Below are positions 27,606-37,025 of a stretch of DNA of 64,000 bases, one piece after another. How positions within the stretch are numbered: the first letter of the stretch is position 1; each line of letters begins with the position of its first letter. The DNA comes from Oceanicola sp. 502str15 (GTDB lineage: Bacteria > Pseudomonadota > Alphaproteobacteria > Rhodobacterales > Rhodobacteraceae): positions 1,116,001-1,180,000 of the forward strand of contig NZ_WYDQ01000001.1 of NCBI RefSeq assembly GCF_024105635.1, given 5' to 3'. The notes beneath the pieces are model-generated. The model did no database searches, was not told the DNA's origin, and saw nothing but the letters and a program-made list of their open reading frames with translations. Both the position numbers and the translations under genes were made by a program.

Positions 27606-28697
27606 TTAATAGTATTCGCTATTGCTCAAATCCGGCGCCACTTGCAGCGACACGCGGAAAACGGTTTTGCCGGGCACGGAATCGACCTGCACCCAGCCAT
27701 GATGTTCGCCCACAATCTTGCTCACCAGCGCCAGCCCCAGCCCCGTGCCGTTTTCGCGGCCCGAGACGAAGGGCTCGAAGACCTCGTCGGCGATCTCTTC
27801 GGGCAGGCCGGGGCCGTTGTCGGTGATCTCGACCTGAAGCGGGACCGCGGCCCCCTTGCCGTCCTTGCCGCGCAGGCGCAGCGACAGGTCGTAGAAGGTG
27901 CGGATCTTGATGGTGCCCTCGTGCTTCGGCCCCATCTTTTCAGAGGCTTCGGCGGCGTTCTTGAAGAGGTTGAGAAACACTTGCAGCAGTTGGTCGGCAT
28001 CGCCCAGCGTGGGCGGCAGCGAGGGGTCATAATCGTCGATGAAGGTGATCCCGGCGGCATAGCCGACCTCTGCGGACTTGCGGGCGCGGTCGAGGATGTC
28101 GTGGATGTTCACCGCCTTCATCATCGGCGGGCGGACATTGCCGAACTGCTCGACCTGCTCCAGCAGCTTCACGATGCGCCGGCTCTCGGCCACGATCAGA
28201 TCGGTCAGCTCGAGGTCGTCCTTGGAGAGGTTCATCGAGATGAGCTGTGCCGCGCCGGTGATGCCGGCCAGCGGGTTCTTGATTTCATGGGCGAGCATTT
28301 CGGCCATGCCGATCGCGCTCTTGGCGGTGGCCTGCACCGAATGCGCCCGGCCGAGCTTGCCGGCGATCTCGCGGGGCGAAATCAGCATGAGCAGCCGCCC
28401 GGTGTCGTCGTTCATCGGGGCGATCTGGAGGTTGCAATGCATCGGGGGGCGCTCGCCGGTGCCCACTTCGGCATCGTTGACGAAGAGCGCCGACTGGTTG
28501 CGGCGCACCCGATCGAACCCGTCTTCGAGCGGGGCGGCGACCATGATCTTGTCCCAGACATGGGCCCCTTCGAGCGAGCGCAGGGAGGTGTTGAGGAAGG
28601 TTTCGGCCGCCGGGTTGATAGCGACGATCTGATCCTTGTCGTCGAGGATCAGCGCGGGGACCGGGAGCGACACCCAGATGAGATCTTCTCCGGGCAT
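27606..28697 (-). CDS. ntrB: Nitrogen sensor histidine kinase NtrB
   Basis: The product is a 363-residue cytoplasmic two-component kinase. An N-terminal PAS domain (about 12-115) precedes the H box with His137 ([20 protein letters not shown]), then the N box [18 protein letters not shown] and GTGLGLALV. It phosphorylates or dephosphorylates NtrC according to PII (GlnB) state. Its ATG immediately follows the TGA of dusB (28698-28700), so the two are translationally coupled. The order dusB(nifR3)-ntrB(nifR2)-ntrC(nifR1) is the classical Rhodobacter arrangement. Confidence 0.96.
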   Translation of the reverse strand: MPGEDLIWVSLPVPALILDDKDQIVAINPAAETFLNTSLRSLEGAHVWDKIMVAAPLEDGFDRVRRNQSALFVNDAEVGTGERPPMHCNLQIAPMNDDTGRLLMLISPREIAGKLGRAHSVQATAKSAIGMAEMLAHEIKNPLAGITGAAQLISMNLSKDDLELTDLIVAESRRIVKLLEQVEQFGNVRPPMMKAVNIHDILDRARKSAEVGYAAGITFIDDYDPSLPPTLGDADQLLQVFLNLFKNAAEASEKMGPKHEGTIKIRTFYDLSLRLRGKDGKGAAVPLQVEITDNGPGLPEEIADEVFEPFVSGRENGTGLGLALVSKIVGEHHGWVQVDSVPGKTVFRVSLQVAPDLSNSEYY

Positions 28698-29681
28698 TCA
28701 GGCGGCCTCGCTCTGTTGCGTGGCGGGCATCGACGGGATCAGGTCGAGCACCGCCGCGGGGTCGGTTTCGGTCAGGATGCGGCGGCGCAGCTCGGGCGGG
28801 GTGGCGGCCTCGTCCATGTACCAGCCGAGGTGCTTGCGCGCGACGCGGGTGCCGAGGGGGGCGCCGTAGAAGTCGATCATGTCGCTGTAGTGGTCCTGGA
28901 TCATGGCGGTGAGCGCGGTGCCCTTGGGGATGGCGGGGCGCGGCCCCTGCCCCAGCGAATGGGCGATCTCGGCCAGACGCCACGGCTTGCCCTGCGCCCC
29001 GCGTCCGACCATGACCCCATCGGCCCCGGAGGCCTTGAGGGCGGCGCGAGCGGAGGTGGCATCTGTGATGTCGCCATTGGCGATGACCGGGATCGTCACC
29101 GCCTGTTTGACGGCGGAGATCGCGGCCCAGTCGGCCCGGCCCTTGTAGAACTGGCAGCGGGTGCGGCCATGCACGGTGACCATGGCGATGCCCTCCTGCT
29201 CGGCGCGCGCGGCGAGTTCGGGGGCGTTGATCTGGCCATCGTCCCAGCCGAGGCGGCATTTGAGGGTGACGGGCACGCTGACGGCCCCGATGACGGCGCG
29301 GATCAGGCTGAGGGCGTGGTCGAGGTCTTTCATCAGGGCCGAGCCGGAGAGCCCGCCTGTGACCTTCTTGGCGGGGCAGCCCATGTTGATGTCGATGATC
29401 CTTGCGCCGTTCTCCTCGACCATGGCGGCGGCGCGGGCCATCCAGGTGGCATCGCGCCCGGCGAGCTGGATCGAGGTGGCCTGTTCGCCATAGCCCAGCT
29501 CGGCGCGTTCGCGCACGCCGGGCTTGGCCTGGACCATTTCCTGGCTGGCGACCATCTCGGATACCACCAGCCCGGCCCCGAAGCGCGCCACCAACTGGCG
29601 GAACGGCAGGTCGGTGATGCCGGCCAGCGGGGCCAGCAGGACGGGTGGGGTCAGGGCTAGTTCTGCCACGGAAACGGACAA
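28698..29681 (-). CDS. dusB: tRNA-dihydrouridine synthase DusB (NifR3)
   Basis: The product is an about 327-residue flavoenzyme that reduces specific uridines in tRNA to dihydrouridine with NADPH. The FMN-binding TIM barrel begins PPVLLAPLAGITDLPFR. The catalytic Cys is in NMGCPAKKVTGG, and flavin-contacting RCRLGWDD-like and VIANGDITD segments are recognisable. The start is probably TTG at 29681, eight bases after an AAGGA Shine-Dalgarno sequence, or GTG at 29669. An ATG at 29828 would add a long unconserved Arg/Lys-rich leader. It is the first gene of the dusB-ntrBC-ntrYX block and is divergent from ispDF across about 170 bases. Confidence 0.93.
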   Translation of the reverse strand: MSVSVAELALTPPVLLAPLAGITDLPFRQLVARFGAGLVVSEMVASQEMVQAKPGVRERAELGYGEQATSIQLAGRDATWMARAAAMVEENGARIIDINMGCPAKKVTGGLSGSALMKDLDHALSLIRAVIGAVSVPVTLKCRLGWDDGQINAPELAARAEQEGIAMVTVHGRTRCQFYKGRADWAAISAVKQAVTIPVIANGDITDATSARAALKASGADGVMVGRGAQGKPWRLAEIAHSLGQGPRPAIPKGTALTAMIQDHYSDMIDFYGAPLGTRVARKHLGWYMDEAATPPELRRRILTETDPAAVLDLIPSMPATQQSEAA

Positions 29682-29851
29682 ATGCTTAATCCTTGAGCAA
29701 CTATTGCTACATATCGGACGGATCGGGCGGATTGCAAAGGCTCTGGCGCAGGTTTTGCCGGTCCAGACGTAAAGCGATGCATTTTTAGGCAGTCTCGGCT
29801 TTGAAAGCGCTTTGTATTGCCCCCGCAACCGGCAAAGCGTAGAGGGTTTGC

Positions 29852-31003
29852 GTGATTACGCCCGCCTCCCATATCGCAGCCCTGATCGTCGCCGCCGGGC
29901 GTGGAACCCGCGCTGGTGGTGATATTGCAAAACAATACCAGAGCCTTGGCGGAATGCCGTTACTGGCCCGCACGGTGGGTGTTTTTGCAACGCATGAAAA
30001 ACTGGCAAGCGTGACGGTGGTGATCGGCGCGGATGACCACGACCTGGCCAGAACGGCGCTTCCCGAGGGGGTGGCGCGGGTGGTCGGGGCCGGAAGCCGG
30101 GCCGGATCGGTGGCGGCGGGGCTGGCGGCACTGCCGGCGGAAACGACCCATGTGCTGATCCATGACGGGGCCCGGCCGCTGGTGTCGAAGGCGCTGATTT
30201 CGCGGGTGATTTCGGCGCTGGAAACCTGCGATGGCGCGGCCCCGGCGCTGGCTGTGACCGATGCGCTCTGGCGCGCCGAGGGGGCCTTTGTGGAGGGCAC
30301 GCAGCGGCGGGACGGGCTGTGGCGGGCGCAGACGCCGCAGGGGTTTACGCTCGAGGCGATCCGGGCGGCGCATGGGGCACATGACGCTACGGCGGCCGAT
30401 GATGTGGAGGTGGCGCTGGCCGCGGGACTGCGGGTGGCGCTGGTGGCGGGCGAGGACCGCAACATCAAGGTGACTCACCCCGAGGACTTTGCCCGGGCGG
30501 AACGGATTTTGAGGGAAGATCAGATGGATATCCGGGTTGGCAACGGGTTTGACGTGCATCGCTTCGGGGATGGCGACCATGTGGTGCTTTGCGGCGTGAA
30601 GGTGCCGCATGGGCGCGGGTTGCAGGGGCATTCGGACGCCGATGTGGGGATGCATTCGGTGACGGATGCGATCTACGGGGCGCTGGCCGAGGGGGATATC
30701 GGACAGCATTTTCCGCCTTCCGACCCGCAATGGAGAGGCGCGGCGAGCGAGATTTTTCTGAAGCATTCCGTGGCCTTGGCGGCCGAGCGCGGGTTTGCCC
30801 TCGGCAATATCGACCTCACGCTGATCTGCGAGCGGCCTAAGATCGGGCCACATGCGGCGGCGATGAGGGGCGAGATGGCGCGGATCATGGGGTGCGATGT
30901 GGGGCGGGTCTCGGTGAAGGCGACGACCTCGGAGCGGCTCGGGTTCACCGGGCGGGAAGAAGGGATCGCGGCGATGGCCACTGTTGTACTGGTGCCGGCA
31001 TGA
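29852..31003 (+). CDS. ispDF: Bifunctional MEP cytidylyltransferase / MECDP synthase IspDF
   Basis: The product is a 383-residue fusion of two enzymes of the non-mevalonate isoprenoid pathway. The IspD half (residues 1-220; [19 protein letters not shown] nucleotide loop) makes CDP-methylerythritol. The IspF half (from about 226; [13 protein letters not shown] and [16 protein letters not shown], metal-binding Asp/His) makes the 2,4-cyclodiphosphate. Such fusions are typical of alphaproteobacteria. The start is GTG with AGAGGG 6 bases upstream. Its stop overlaps the ATG of pgpA, so the three-gene unit ispDF-pgpA-pncC is tightly coupled. Confidence 0.96.
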   Translation: MITPASHIAALIVAAGRGTRAGGDIAKQYQSLGGMPLLARTVGVFATHEKLASVTVVIGADDHDLARTALPEGVARVVGAGSRAGSVAAGLAALPAETTHVLIHDGARPLVSKALISRVISALETCDGAAPALAVTDALWRAEGAFVEGTQRRDGLWRAQTPQGFTLEAIRAAHGAHDATAADDVEVALAAGLRVALVAGEDRNIKVTHPEDFARAERILREDQMDIRVGNGFDVHRFGDGDHVVLCGVKVPHGRGLQGHSDADVGMHSVTDAIYGALAEGDIGQHFPPSDPQWRGAASEIFLKHSVALAAERGFALGNIDLTLICERPKIGPHAAAMRGEMARIMGCDVGRVSVKATTSERLGFTGREEGIAAMATVVLVPA

Positions 31004-31497
31004 AGGCTCTAACCCACGGGATCGCCACGTTTTTCTGGGTCGGCCACCTGCGCCCTGCCCCCGGCACCTGGGGCTCGCTGGCGGCGCTGCCGGTGGGCTA
31101 CGGGATTGCGCATTACGCTGGGTTCTGGGGGCTGGCGGTGGCGACCCTCACGGCCTTTGCGCTGGGGCTCTGGGCAACGGCGGAGGAGACGCGCGGGCGG
31201 GCCGATCATGACCCTTCGGAGATTGTCATCGACGAGGTGGCTGGCCAGTGGATTGCCCTGTTTCCAGTGGTTTACGGGGCCACGATGATGGGCGCGGAGC
31301 TGTATCGGCTGTGGCCGGGATGGGTGGCGGCCTTCGTGTTTTTCCGGCTGTTCGACATCACCAAACCCTGGCTTGTGGGCTGGGCCGACCGACGCGGGGA
31401 TGCGCTTGGGGTGATGCTGGACGATGTGATTGCGGGCGTGTTCGCGGCCCTGGTGGTGGTGGCGCTGGCGGCGCTGGCGCATGGGGTGTTGATGTGA
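31000..31497 (+). CDS. pgpA: Phosphatidylglycerophosphatase A
   Basis: The product is a 165-residue inner-membrane phosphatase that converts phosphatidylglycerol phosphate to phosphatidylglycerol. Family signatures are [17 protein letters not shown] near the N terminus, the acidic motif [14 protein letters not shown] (Asp/Glu ligands for Mg) and [10 protein letters not shown] with [10 protein letters not shown] at the C terminus. It has about four hydrophobic helices. It overlaps ispDF by four bases (ATGA) and pncC by four bases (GTGA). Confidence 0.94.
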   Translation: MKALTHGIATFFWVGHLRPAPGTWGSLAALPVGYGIAHYAGFWGLAVATLTAFALGLWATAEETRGRADHDPSEIVIDEVAGQWIALFPVVYGATMMGAELYRLWPGWVAAFVFFRLFDITKPWLVGWADRRGDALGVMLDDVIAGVFAALVVVALAALAHGVLM

Positions 31498-31967
31498 GCA
31501 TTGCGCTGGAACTGCTTGAGATTGCGCGCAAATCCGGCGCCACCCTGGCCACGGCAGAAAGCTGCACCGGCGGGCTCATTGCCGGGGCGATCACCGAGGT
31601 TGCGGGCTCTTCCGACGTGTTCGACCGCGGGTTTGTGACCTATTCCAACGCCGCCAAGCAGGAGATGCTTGGCGTGAAATATCAGACACTTGAAGCCCAC
31701 GGCGCGGTGTCGGAGGAAGTGGCGGGCGAGATGGCGCGGGGGGCGCTGGAGCGCTCGACGGCCACGCTTGCGGTTTCCGTTACCGGCATTGCCGGACCGG
31801 GCGGATCGGAGCAAAAGCCGGAGGGGCGGGTGTGCTTTGGGCTGGCTTGGGGCACGTTTGTGATCACAGAGACGGTGGAGTTTGGACCGCTGGGACGCAG
31901 CGCGGTGCGTCAAGCTACCGTTAACCATGCCCTGCGCCTGATGATATCGAAACTATCTCCGCAATAA
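31494..31967 (+). CDS. pncC: Nicotinamide-nucleotide amidohydrolase (CinA C-terminal family)
   Basis: The product is a 157-residue single-domain CinA-C protein that deamidates NMN to nicotinate mononucleotide in the pyridine nucleotide cycle. The signatures TAESCTGGLIAGAITEVAGSS and SVTGIAGPGGSEQKPEGRV are complete. The start is GTG at 31494, inside the pgpA stop (GTGA), since no ATG is available at the right place. Other annotations call the family 'competence/damage-inducible CinA'; the N-terminal COG1058 domain of full CinA is absent. Confidence 0.9.
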   Translation: MSIALELLEIARKSGATLATAESCTGGLIAGAITEVAGSSDVFDRGFVTYSNAAKQEMLGVKYQTLEAHGAVSEEVAGEMARGALERSTATLAVSVTGIAGPGGSEQKPEGRVCFGLAWGTFVITETVEFGPLGRSAVRQATVNHALRLMISKLSPQ

Positions 31968-31974
31968 CAGCGCG

Positions 31975-32469
31975 TTATGAGCCGTTCTTCACCCCGTAAA
32001 GCTCATCGGCCCGCTTCTCGAAGGCCCGCACGATGCGCTGCATGGCCTCGTTGAAGAACATCCCGGCTGCGCCTTGCAGGATCCGGTTGCGAAATTCGAA
32101 GTCGACCTCGAAATGAACCTCGCATCCGCCCTTCACCGCCTTCAACTGCCAGACCGAGCGCATATGCTTGAACGGGCCGTCGATGTAGCGGGTCTCGATG
32201 CGCTTTGCCTCGGGGAAGAGCCAGACCCTGCTGAGGAAGGTCTCACGAAAAACCTTAAACGAAATGACCAGATCGGCCTCCATGATCTCGCAGGGGCCGA
32301 AACGCTGCTGGCCATGCTCCAGCTCGTCGGCCGCAACCGGCTTTTGCGAGCGGATGCGGGCGGCCGCGGTCCAGGGCAGGAACTTGGGATAGGACGCCAC
32401 ATCGGCAACCAGATCATAGATTTCCTGAACGGAATAAGGGAGTTGGCGGGTCTCGGAATGACGGGTCAT
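31975..32469 (-). CDS. COQ10/RatA-type START domain protein
   Basis: The product is a 164-residue polyketide-cyclase/START-like protein (SRPBCC fold). It begins RQLPYSVQEIYDLVADVASYPKFLPW and ends with AMQRIVRAFEKRADELYG, both typical of the COQ10 family. In mitochondria COQ10 binds and delivers ubiquinone; the E. coli homologue RatA was named a ribosome-association toxin. For an alphaproteobacterium a quinone-binding role is more plausible, but this is inference. It is convergent with pncC (7 bases between stops) and divergent from hpt. The ATG at 32469 gives MTRHSETR, the usual start. Confidence 0.85.
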   Translation of the reverse strand: MTRHSETRQLPYSVQEIYDLVADVASYPKFLPWTAAARIRSQKPVAADELEHGQQRFGPCEIMEADLVISFKVFRETFLSRVWLFPEAKRIETRYIDGPFKHMRSVWQLKAVKGGCEVHFEVDFEFRNRILQGAAGMFFNEAMQRIVRAFEKRADELYGVKNGS

Positions 32470-32539
32470 GAGGCCTGTAACATGGCAGCGGATTGCGCCA
32501 GAATGAGCCCGAACGCGCCGGAGAATGCAAGGGGAAGAC

Positions 32540-33088
32540 ATGCCGCACCGCCCGCACGTGATTGACCAGATGATTTCGGCGAAGGCGATTGCCGCCCGGA
32601 TCGAGGAGCTGGCCCGCTTTATCGAGGCCGAGTTCAAGGGCACCGACAAGCTGACGGTGATCGGGCTGCTGCGCGGCTCCTTCGTCTTCATTGCCGACCT
32701 CGTGCGCGAGCTGGAACTGCCGGTGGAGGTGGATTTCATCGAGGCGTCGAGCTACGGCGACGGGATGGAAAGCAGCCGGGAAGTGCGTATTCTCAAGGAC
32801 TTGCGCGGCGAGATCCAGGGACGCGACGTGTTGCTGGTGGAGGATATCGTGGACACCGGCTTTACGCTGCACCACGTGATTCACATGCTGAAGGCCCGCG
32901 CGCCGGCCAAGCTGCGCACCATCGCCCTGCTCGACAAGCCGACCCGGCGCGAGATCGACCTGAAGGCAGACTGGATCGGCTTTGAAATTCCTGACGAATT
33001 TGTCGTCGGCTACGGGATCGACTTTGCCCAGAGAAACCGCGACCTGCCCTATATCGGCAAGGTGCGCTTCACCGGCGAAGAAGGTTAA
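32540..33088 (+). CDS. hpt: Hypoxanthine phosphoribosyltransferase
   Basis: The product is a 182-residue purine salvage enzyme making IMP (and GMP) from the base and PRPP. The PRPP-binding loop [17 protein letters not shown], the flexible loop SSYGDGM, the base-specific Lys region [15 protein letters not shown] and the C-terminal [20 protein letters not shown] are all present. The ATG at 32540 has a GGGGAAG ribosome-binding site directly upstream and is preferred to the in-frame ATG at 32525. It is convergent with the Sel1 gene; a 9-bp hairpin lies in the gap. Confidence 0.94.
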   Translation: MPHRPHVIDQMISAKAIAARIEELARFIEAEFKGTDKLTVIGLLRGSFVFIADLVRELELPVEVDFIEASSYGDGMESSREVRILKDLRGEIQGRDVLLVEDIVDTGFTLHHVIHMLKARAPAKLRTIALLDKPTRREIDLKADWIGFEIPDEFVVGYGIDFAQRNRDLPYIGKVRFTGEEG

Positions 33089-33129
33089 TTTCGCCCCGTT
33101 AATCTTGAAAATGTCACAGGCACAATGCG

Positions 33130-33155
33130 TGCACAGGCCGTACACAGCCTGTGCA
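33130..33155. terminator. Hairpin between convergent hpt and Sel1 genes
   Basis: TGCACAGGC (33130-33138) pairs perfectly with GCCTGTGCA (33147-33155) around an 8-base loop. It sits in the middle of the 128-base gap between two convergent stop codons, where a bidirectional terminator would be expected. There is no T-run. The stem core GCACAGG/CCTGTGC recurs after fabH (45564-45584). Confidence 0.5.
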
Positions 33156-33216
33156 GACGTCAAATGACATAGCGCGCATTAATCTACGGAGCGCGCGGTG
33201 TTGTGATCACAAGATT

Positions 33217-34131
33217 TCACTCGGCGCCGATGCCCTCGGCAAAGCGCTTGGCGGCGTCTTCCTCTTCGACCGAGAGATATTCGACCAGCGGCTCGCAGGA
33301 TTGGATGAAGTTCTCCCGATCGGAATCGGCGGCGTTGTTGATGCCCCAGAGGCAATAGCCGTAGCCCTCGACCGGATCTTGCCACCAGCCTTCGGTGGAG
33401 GTGACGAACTCGCCGAGGTTCACCCCGGCCAGCCCGAGCCCGCCGTTCACCGCCTCGCGGAAGGCCAGGTAGGCGGCCTCGGCGTTGGGCTCGGTGGCCA
33501 TGCCGTGCTGATACATCAGGCCGAGCGCGTTCCAGGCCGGCGGATGACCGGCCAGCGCGGACTGGGTGTAATACTTGAGGGCAAGGCTCATGTCGGCCTC
33601 GATCCCGTTGCCGGTGCGGTAGGAATTGGCGAGGTTGTAGGCGGCGTTGCGCTCGCCCGCCTCGGCCCCGAGGGTGTAATATTCGACCGCGCGGGCCATG
33701 TCGGCCTCGACCCCCTGCCCGTTTTCATAGATCAGCCCCAGCCCGTTGCCTGCCGGCCCGTAGCCCGCCTCGACCGCCTGCTCATAGAGCGCGCGGGCCT
33801 TTTCGAAGTCCTGCGCCACGGGGCCGGCGCCCCATTGGTAGAGGTGGGCGAGGTTGTTCATCGCCTTCTGGTGGCCCTGTGCAATGGCTTTCTCATACCA
33901 TTCCACCGCGGCCTCCGGGTCTGCCTCCACGCCCTCGCCGTCCTTCAGGGCAATGGCATAGACGTTTTGCGCATCGGGGTGGCCGGCCTCTGCCGCGGGG
34001 ATCAGCACGGTGAGGGCGAGCGCCCAATGGCCATCGTTATAGGCCTGCCGGGCGGCCTCGACCTCTTCGGCGCTCTGGGCGGCGAGTGGGGTGGCGAGCA
34101 GGAGGAAGGTGGCGGTGAGAAAGGGCTTCAT
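33217..34131 (-). CDS. Exported Sel1-repeat (TPR-like) protein
   Basis: The product is a 304-residue protein with a signal peptide (MKPFLTATFLLLATPLAAQS) and about six Sel1-like repeats of 36 residues. Recognisable units include GHPDAQNVYAIALKDGEGVE, AMNNLAHLYQWGAGPV and PAGNGLGLIYENGQGVEADM. Sel1 repeats form alpha-solenoids that mediate protein-protein contacts, often in the periplasm. The last ~60 residues, including GYGWC-like aromatic and Cys residues, are not repeat. Specific function unknown. It is divergent from the cytochrome c' gene across a 300-base gap. Confidence 0.85.
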   Translation of the reverse strand: MKPFLTATFLLLATPLAAQSAEEVEAARQAYNDGHWALALTVLIPAAEAGHPDAQNVYAIALKDGEGVEADPEAAVEWYEKAIAQGHQKAMNNLAHLYQWGAGPVAQDFEKARALYEQAVEAGYGPAGNGLGLIYENGQGVEADMARAVEYYTLGAEAGERNAAYNLANSYRTGNGIEADMSLALKYYTQSALAGHPPAWNALGLMYQHGMATEPNAEAAYLAFREAVNGGLGLAGVNLGEFVTSTEGWWQDPVEGYGYCLWGINNAADSDRENFIQSCEPLVEYLSVEEEDAAKRFAEGIGAE

Positions 34132-34223
34132 GCGGAGGGCTCCTTGAATGCGCGGTCTGAAATCGGCCGAAGTCTAGCAGCCGGGGGCGATGTGAAAAGG
34201 AAAACCGCGCCGGGGGCCGAAGG

Positions 34224-34238
34224 TGAAAGTCATTTTCA
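34224..34238. promoter_or_regulatory. Imperfect 15-bp palindrome in the Sel1 / cytochrome c' gap
   Basis: TGAAAGTCATTTTCA has six of seven pairs matching about its centre and resembles AT-rich metalloregulator boxes such as those of the Fur family. It lies in the 300-base divergent gap (34132-34431), closer to the Sel1 gene. Nothing else in that gap is recognisable. The assignment as an operator is speculative. Confidence 0.25.
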
Positions 34239-34431
34239 TGTCATGGAGATAACATCTGAGAGAGATAGGCCCCGGAGCGGAGAAACTGCTTGCCGTGGTG
34301 CGCAGGCGGAGGCCAGTCTGTGCATGACCGCACCGATCGGCTGCGGAAATGACAGACAGGCCGGGCGCGGGTGCTGGTGTAGCCTCGGGCTCACTGACCC
34401 TTACACGGTAGACCAACAGTTGGAGGATTTC

Positions 34432-34899
34432 ATGAAGACCACAGCCAAGCGCATCAGCCTTGTCCTGGCCGCATCCCTTGCCGCCGGAACCGCTTTTGCC
34501 GCCAGCCATGCGATGGAACAGCAGAAAGCCCGTGAAGACCTGATGAAGGTGATGGGCCAGAACCTCGGCACCCTCGGCAAGATGGCCAAGGGCGAGATGG
34601 ATTTTGACTCCACGGTGGCCAGCGAGGCCGCGACGGCGGTGCATGACGCGGCTGTGAAGGTGACGGCGGACGAAATGTGGGAAGCCGGGATCGACAGCGA
34701 GACCACCGAGGGCAGCCGTGCCCTGCCCGCGATCTGGGAGGACTACGACGACTTCAAGGCCAAGGGTGCCGCACTGGTGACCGCCGCCGAGGGCGCGCAG
34801 ACGGCGGCCGGCGAAGGGTTGCAGGCGCTGCAGGCCTCGATGGGAGAAATGGGCCAGGCCTGTGGGGCCTGCCACAAGGCCTATCGCGCCCCGGAATAA
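34432..34899 (+). CDS. cycP: Cytochrome c'
   Basis: The product is a 155-residue periplasmic haem protein with signal peptide (cleavage about residue 24, AFA-ASHA), an all-helical body and the haem-binding site near the C terminus: CGACHKAYR (Cys144, Cys147, His148), exactly the cytochrome c' pattern. These high-spin pentacoordinate cytochromes bind NO and CO and protect against nitrosative stress. It is followed after only 3 bases by a membrane diheme cytochrome gene, so the two are one unit. The ATG at 34432 has GGAGG 7 bases upstream. Confidence 0.93.
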   Translation: MKTTAKRISLVLAASLAAGTAFAASHAMEQQKAREDLMKVMGQNLGTLGKMAKGEMDFDSTVASEAATAVHDAAVKVTADEMWEAGIDSETTEGSRALPAIWEDYDDFKAKGAALVTAAEGAQTAAGEGLQALQASMGEMGQACGACHKAYRAPE

Positions 34900-34902
34900 G
34901 CA

Positions 34903-35790
34903 ATGCGTCCGGTGATCAGATGGGGAATTGCGGTGGCGCTCGTGGGCGCCGCCGTGTTCTGGGTCGTGACCATCCCGGGCGATATCTCCGAGGAGGAGGT
35001 GGCCGGGCTGACGGGCGATGCGGCGCGTGGCGAGGGCCTGTTCTGGGCTGCGGGGTGCGCCAATTGCCATGCCGCGCCGGGCGCCGAGGGCGAGGCGCGG
35101 CTGGTGCTGGCGGGGGGGCAGAAGTTTCCCTCGCCCTTCGGCACCTTCCTGGCGCCCAACATCAGCCCCTCCGAGCAGGGCATCGGCGGCTGGAGCCTGC
35201 GCGAGCTGGCCCGGGCGATGAAACAGGGCGTGGGGCGCGGCGGCGAGCACCTGTTTCCGGCCTTTCCCTACAATTCCTACGACATGGCGGAGATGCAGGA
35301 CGTGGCCGATATCCACGCCTACCTGCAAACCCTGCCCGCGGATGCCACCCCGAGCCAGCCCCATGAGGTCGGCTTTCCGTTCAACATCCGCCGCAGCCTC
35401 GGCGGCTGGAAGCTGCTGTTCATGCGCGAGGGCTGGAAGGTCGAGGGCGATCTGACCGAAGAACAGACCCGCGGGCGCTACCTTGTCGAGGCCATGGCCC
35501 ATTGCGGCGAATGCCACACCCCGCGCAACGCGCTTGGCGGCTGGACCGGCGACTGGCTCGCCGGCGCCCCCTCGCCCGACGGCAAGGGCAACATCCCCAA
35601 CATCACCCCCGGCGGGCTGGACTGGTCGGAGGGTGATATTGCCGAATACCTCAAGAGCGGCTTCACGCCCGAGTTCGACACCGCAGGCGGCGAAATGGCA
35701 GTGGTGGTGGAAAGCACCGCCAAGCTGACCGACGAGGACCGCGCCGCGATTGCCGCCTATCTCAAGGTTGTCCCCGCCATAACGAACTGA
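34903..35790 (+). CDS. Membrane-anchored diheme c-type cytochrome
   Basis: The product is a 295-residue protein with one N-terminal membrane helix (about 7-24) and two cytochrome c domains. The haem motifs are CANCH (52-56) and CGECH (201-205). Each is followed by candidate Met ligands; LAPNISPSEQGIGGW and IPNITPGGLDWSEGDI are the repeated segments seen in the cytochrome subunits of alcohol/aldehyde dehydrogenases and related electron carriers. It probably shuttles electrons from a periplasmic donor, perhaps together with cytochrome c' encoded just upstream. It is convergent with the trans-sulfuration enzyme; a dispersed repeat fills the gap. Confidence 0.88.
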   Translation: MRPVIRWGIAVALVGAAVFWVVTIPGDISEEEVAGLTGDAARGEGLFWAAGCANCHAAPGAEGEARLVLAGGQKFPSPFGTFLAPNISPSEQGIGGWSLRELARAMKQGVGRGGEHLFPAFPYNSYDMAEMQDVADIHAYLQTLPADATPSQPHEVGFPFNIRRSLGGWKLLFMREGWKVEGDLTEEQTRGRYLVEAMAHCGECHTPRNALGGWTGDWLAGAPSPDGKGNIPNITPGGLDWSEGDIAEYLKSGFTPEFDTAGGEMAVVVESTAKLTDEDRAAIAAYLKVVPAITN

Positions 35791-35817
35791 CCGCGGTCAC
35801 TTTGCCCCGCCCCTGCT

Positions 35818-35865
35818 CATTTTCTTGCTGAAAATATCTCCGGGGGTGTGGGGGCTGGCCCCCAC
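35818..35865. repeat. Dispersed ATATCTCC/hairpin repeat, copy B
   Basis: CATTTTCTTGCTGAAAATAT (35818-35837), then CTCCGGGGG and an 8-bp stem GTGGGGGC/GCCCCCAC (35848-35855 with 35858-35865). It lies between the convergent stops of the diheme cytochrome and the trans-sulfuration enzyme. It shares the hairpin with copy A and the AAAATATC..TTGCTG core with copies C and D in reverse orientation. Confidence 0.7.
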
Positions 35866-35916
35866 TCCAACAGCACGGCCCCAACGCGACGCCTGCGGCC
35901 CAAACCCCAAGCGACC

Positions 35917-37020
35917 TCAAAGCCCGTCCAGCGCCTCCCGCAGAGCCGCCCAAAGCGGCTCCACCGGCTCGGTCCCGACCGAGAGGCGCACGAAGCCCGG
36001 GGCCACCGCATCGCCCCAACGGGCGCGGCGCTCGGCGGAGCTGTGGACGCCGCCGAAGGAGGTGGCGGGGCGCAGGAAGGGGCAGCTGTCGATGAAGGCT
36101 TCGGCTTTGGCCTCATCGGAGAGGGTCAGGCCGATCAGAAAGCCGTTGGTCGCCATCTGCGCGGCGGCGAGATTGTGCGAGGGGTCTTCGGGCAGGCCGG
36201 GGTAGCGGCATTGGGTGACCGCCGGATGGGCGGCGAGGCGGGGGGCGATGGCCTCGGCGCTGGCGCACATGGCGGCAAAGCGCAGGTGCAGGGTTTCGAG
36301 CGAACGGTGCAGCAGCCAGGCCTCGAAGGGGCCGGGAATGCCGCCTGCCACGGTGCGCCAGGCCCGGACGCGCTCCATCAGCGCGGGGTCGCGGGCGGCG
36401 ACATGGCCCATCAGCGTGTCGGAATGGCCGCCCGGCGCCTTGGTGTCGGAGGCGACCACCACGTCGGCGCCAAGCTCCAGCGGGCGCTGGCCGAGCGGGG
36501 TCATGGTGGTGTTGTCGACCACGGTGAGGCCCCCTGCCCCGCGCACCGCCGCGCAGGTGGCGGCGAGGTCGATCAAATCGAGCCCGGGGTTGGAGGGGGT
36601 TTCGATGAAGACCACGGAAAACCCCGCGAAGCCGCCTTCGGCAAAGCCGGTGGTGGGGCGTTCGACCACCTCCACCCCGAACCCGGCGAGAAACTCGTCG
36701 GCCAGTTTGCGCACGTTGTAATAGCCGTCCGAGGGCACCAGCAGCCGGTCGCCCGCCTTCAGCGTGGCGAAGAGCGCGGCCGAGATCGCGCCCATGCCGG
36801 AGGGAAAGAGCAGCGCGGGCGCCTCTTCGAGGTGCGACAGCAGGTGCTCGGTGGCCTCCCATGTGGGCTGGTCGGAGCGCCCGTAGCCCGGCACGCCGCC
36901 CGGCGTGCCCGGCAGGTGATACATCGAGGCCAGCGTGATCGGCGGGGCGATGGGATCGCCCTTGGCAAGGCTCTGGCCGCGCAGGTGCAGCAGTTCGGCG
37001 GCTTTGGAATCGGTCATCAC
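35917..37020 (-). CDS. PLP-dependent trans-sulfuration enzyme (cystathionine gamma-lyase-like)
   Basis: The product is a 367-residue member of the Cys/Met metabolism PLP family. The PLP-Lys lies in VVASDTKAPGGHSDTLMGHV, the cofactor phosphate site in FPSGMGAISAAL, and the Tyr/Asp residues in YYNVRK and VDNTTMTPLGQRPLELGAD. Family members include cystathionine gamma-lyase, cystathionine gamma-synthase and methionine gamma-lyase. It is slightly shorter than the canonical ~390-400, and the active-site Lys is flanked by APGGHSD instead of the usual TKYxxGHSD. It lies directly after the two secreted paralogues on the same strand (5 bases gap), which is unlikely to reflect function. Confidence 0.85.
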   Translation of the reverse strand: MMTDSKAAELLHLRGQSLAKGDPIAPPITLASMYHLPGTPGGVPGYGRSDQPTWEATEHLLSHLEEAPALLFPSGMGAISAALFATLKAGDRLLVPSDGYYNVRKLADEFLAGFGVEVVERPTTGFAEGGFAGFSVVFIETPSNPGLDLIDLAATCAAVRGAGGLTVVDNTTMTPLGQRPLELGADVVVASDTKAPGGHSDTLMGHVAARDPALMERVRAWRTVAGGIPGPFEAWLLHRSLETLHLRFAAMCASAEAIAPRLAAHPAVTQCRYPGLPEDPSHNLAAAQMATNGFLIGLTLSDEAKAEAFIDSCPFLRPATSFGGVHSSAERRARWGDAVAPGFVRLSVGTEPVEPLWAALREALDGL

Positions 37021-37025
37021 GGGGC

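Noticed and set aside
31975..32469. Calling the START-domain protein a toxin of a toxin-antitoxin pair (RatA)
   Set aside because: No antitoxin-like partner is adjacent and the sequence resembles the quinone-binding COQ10 group at least as well.
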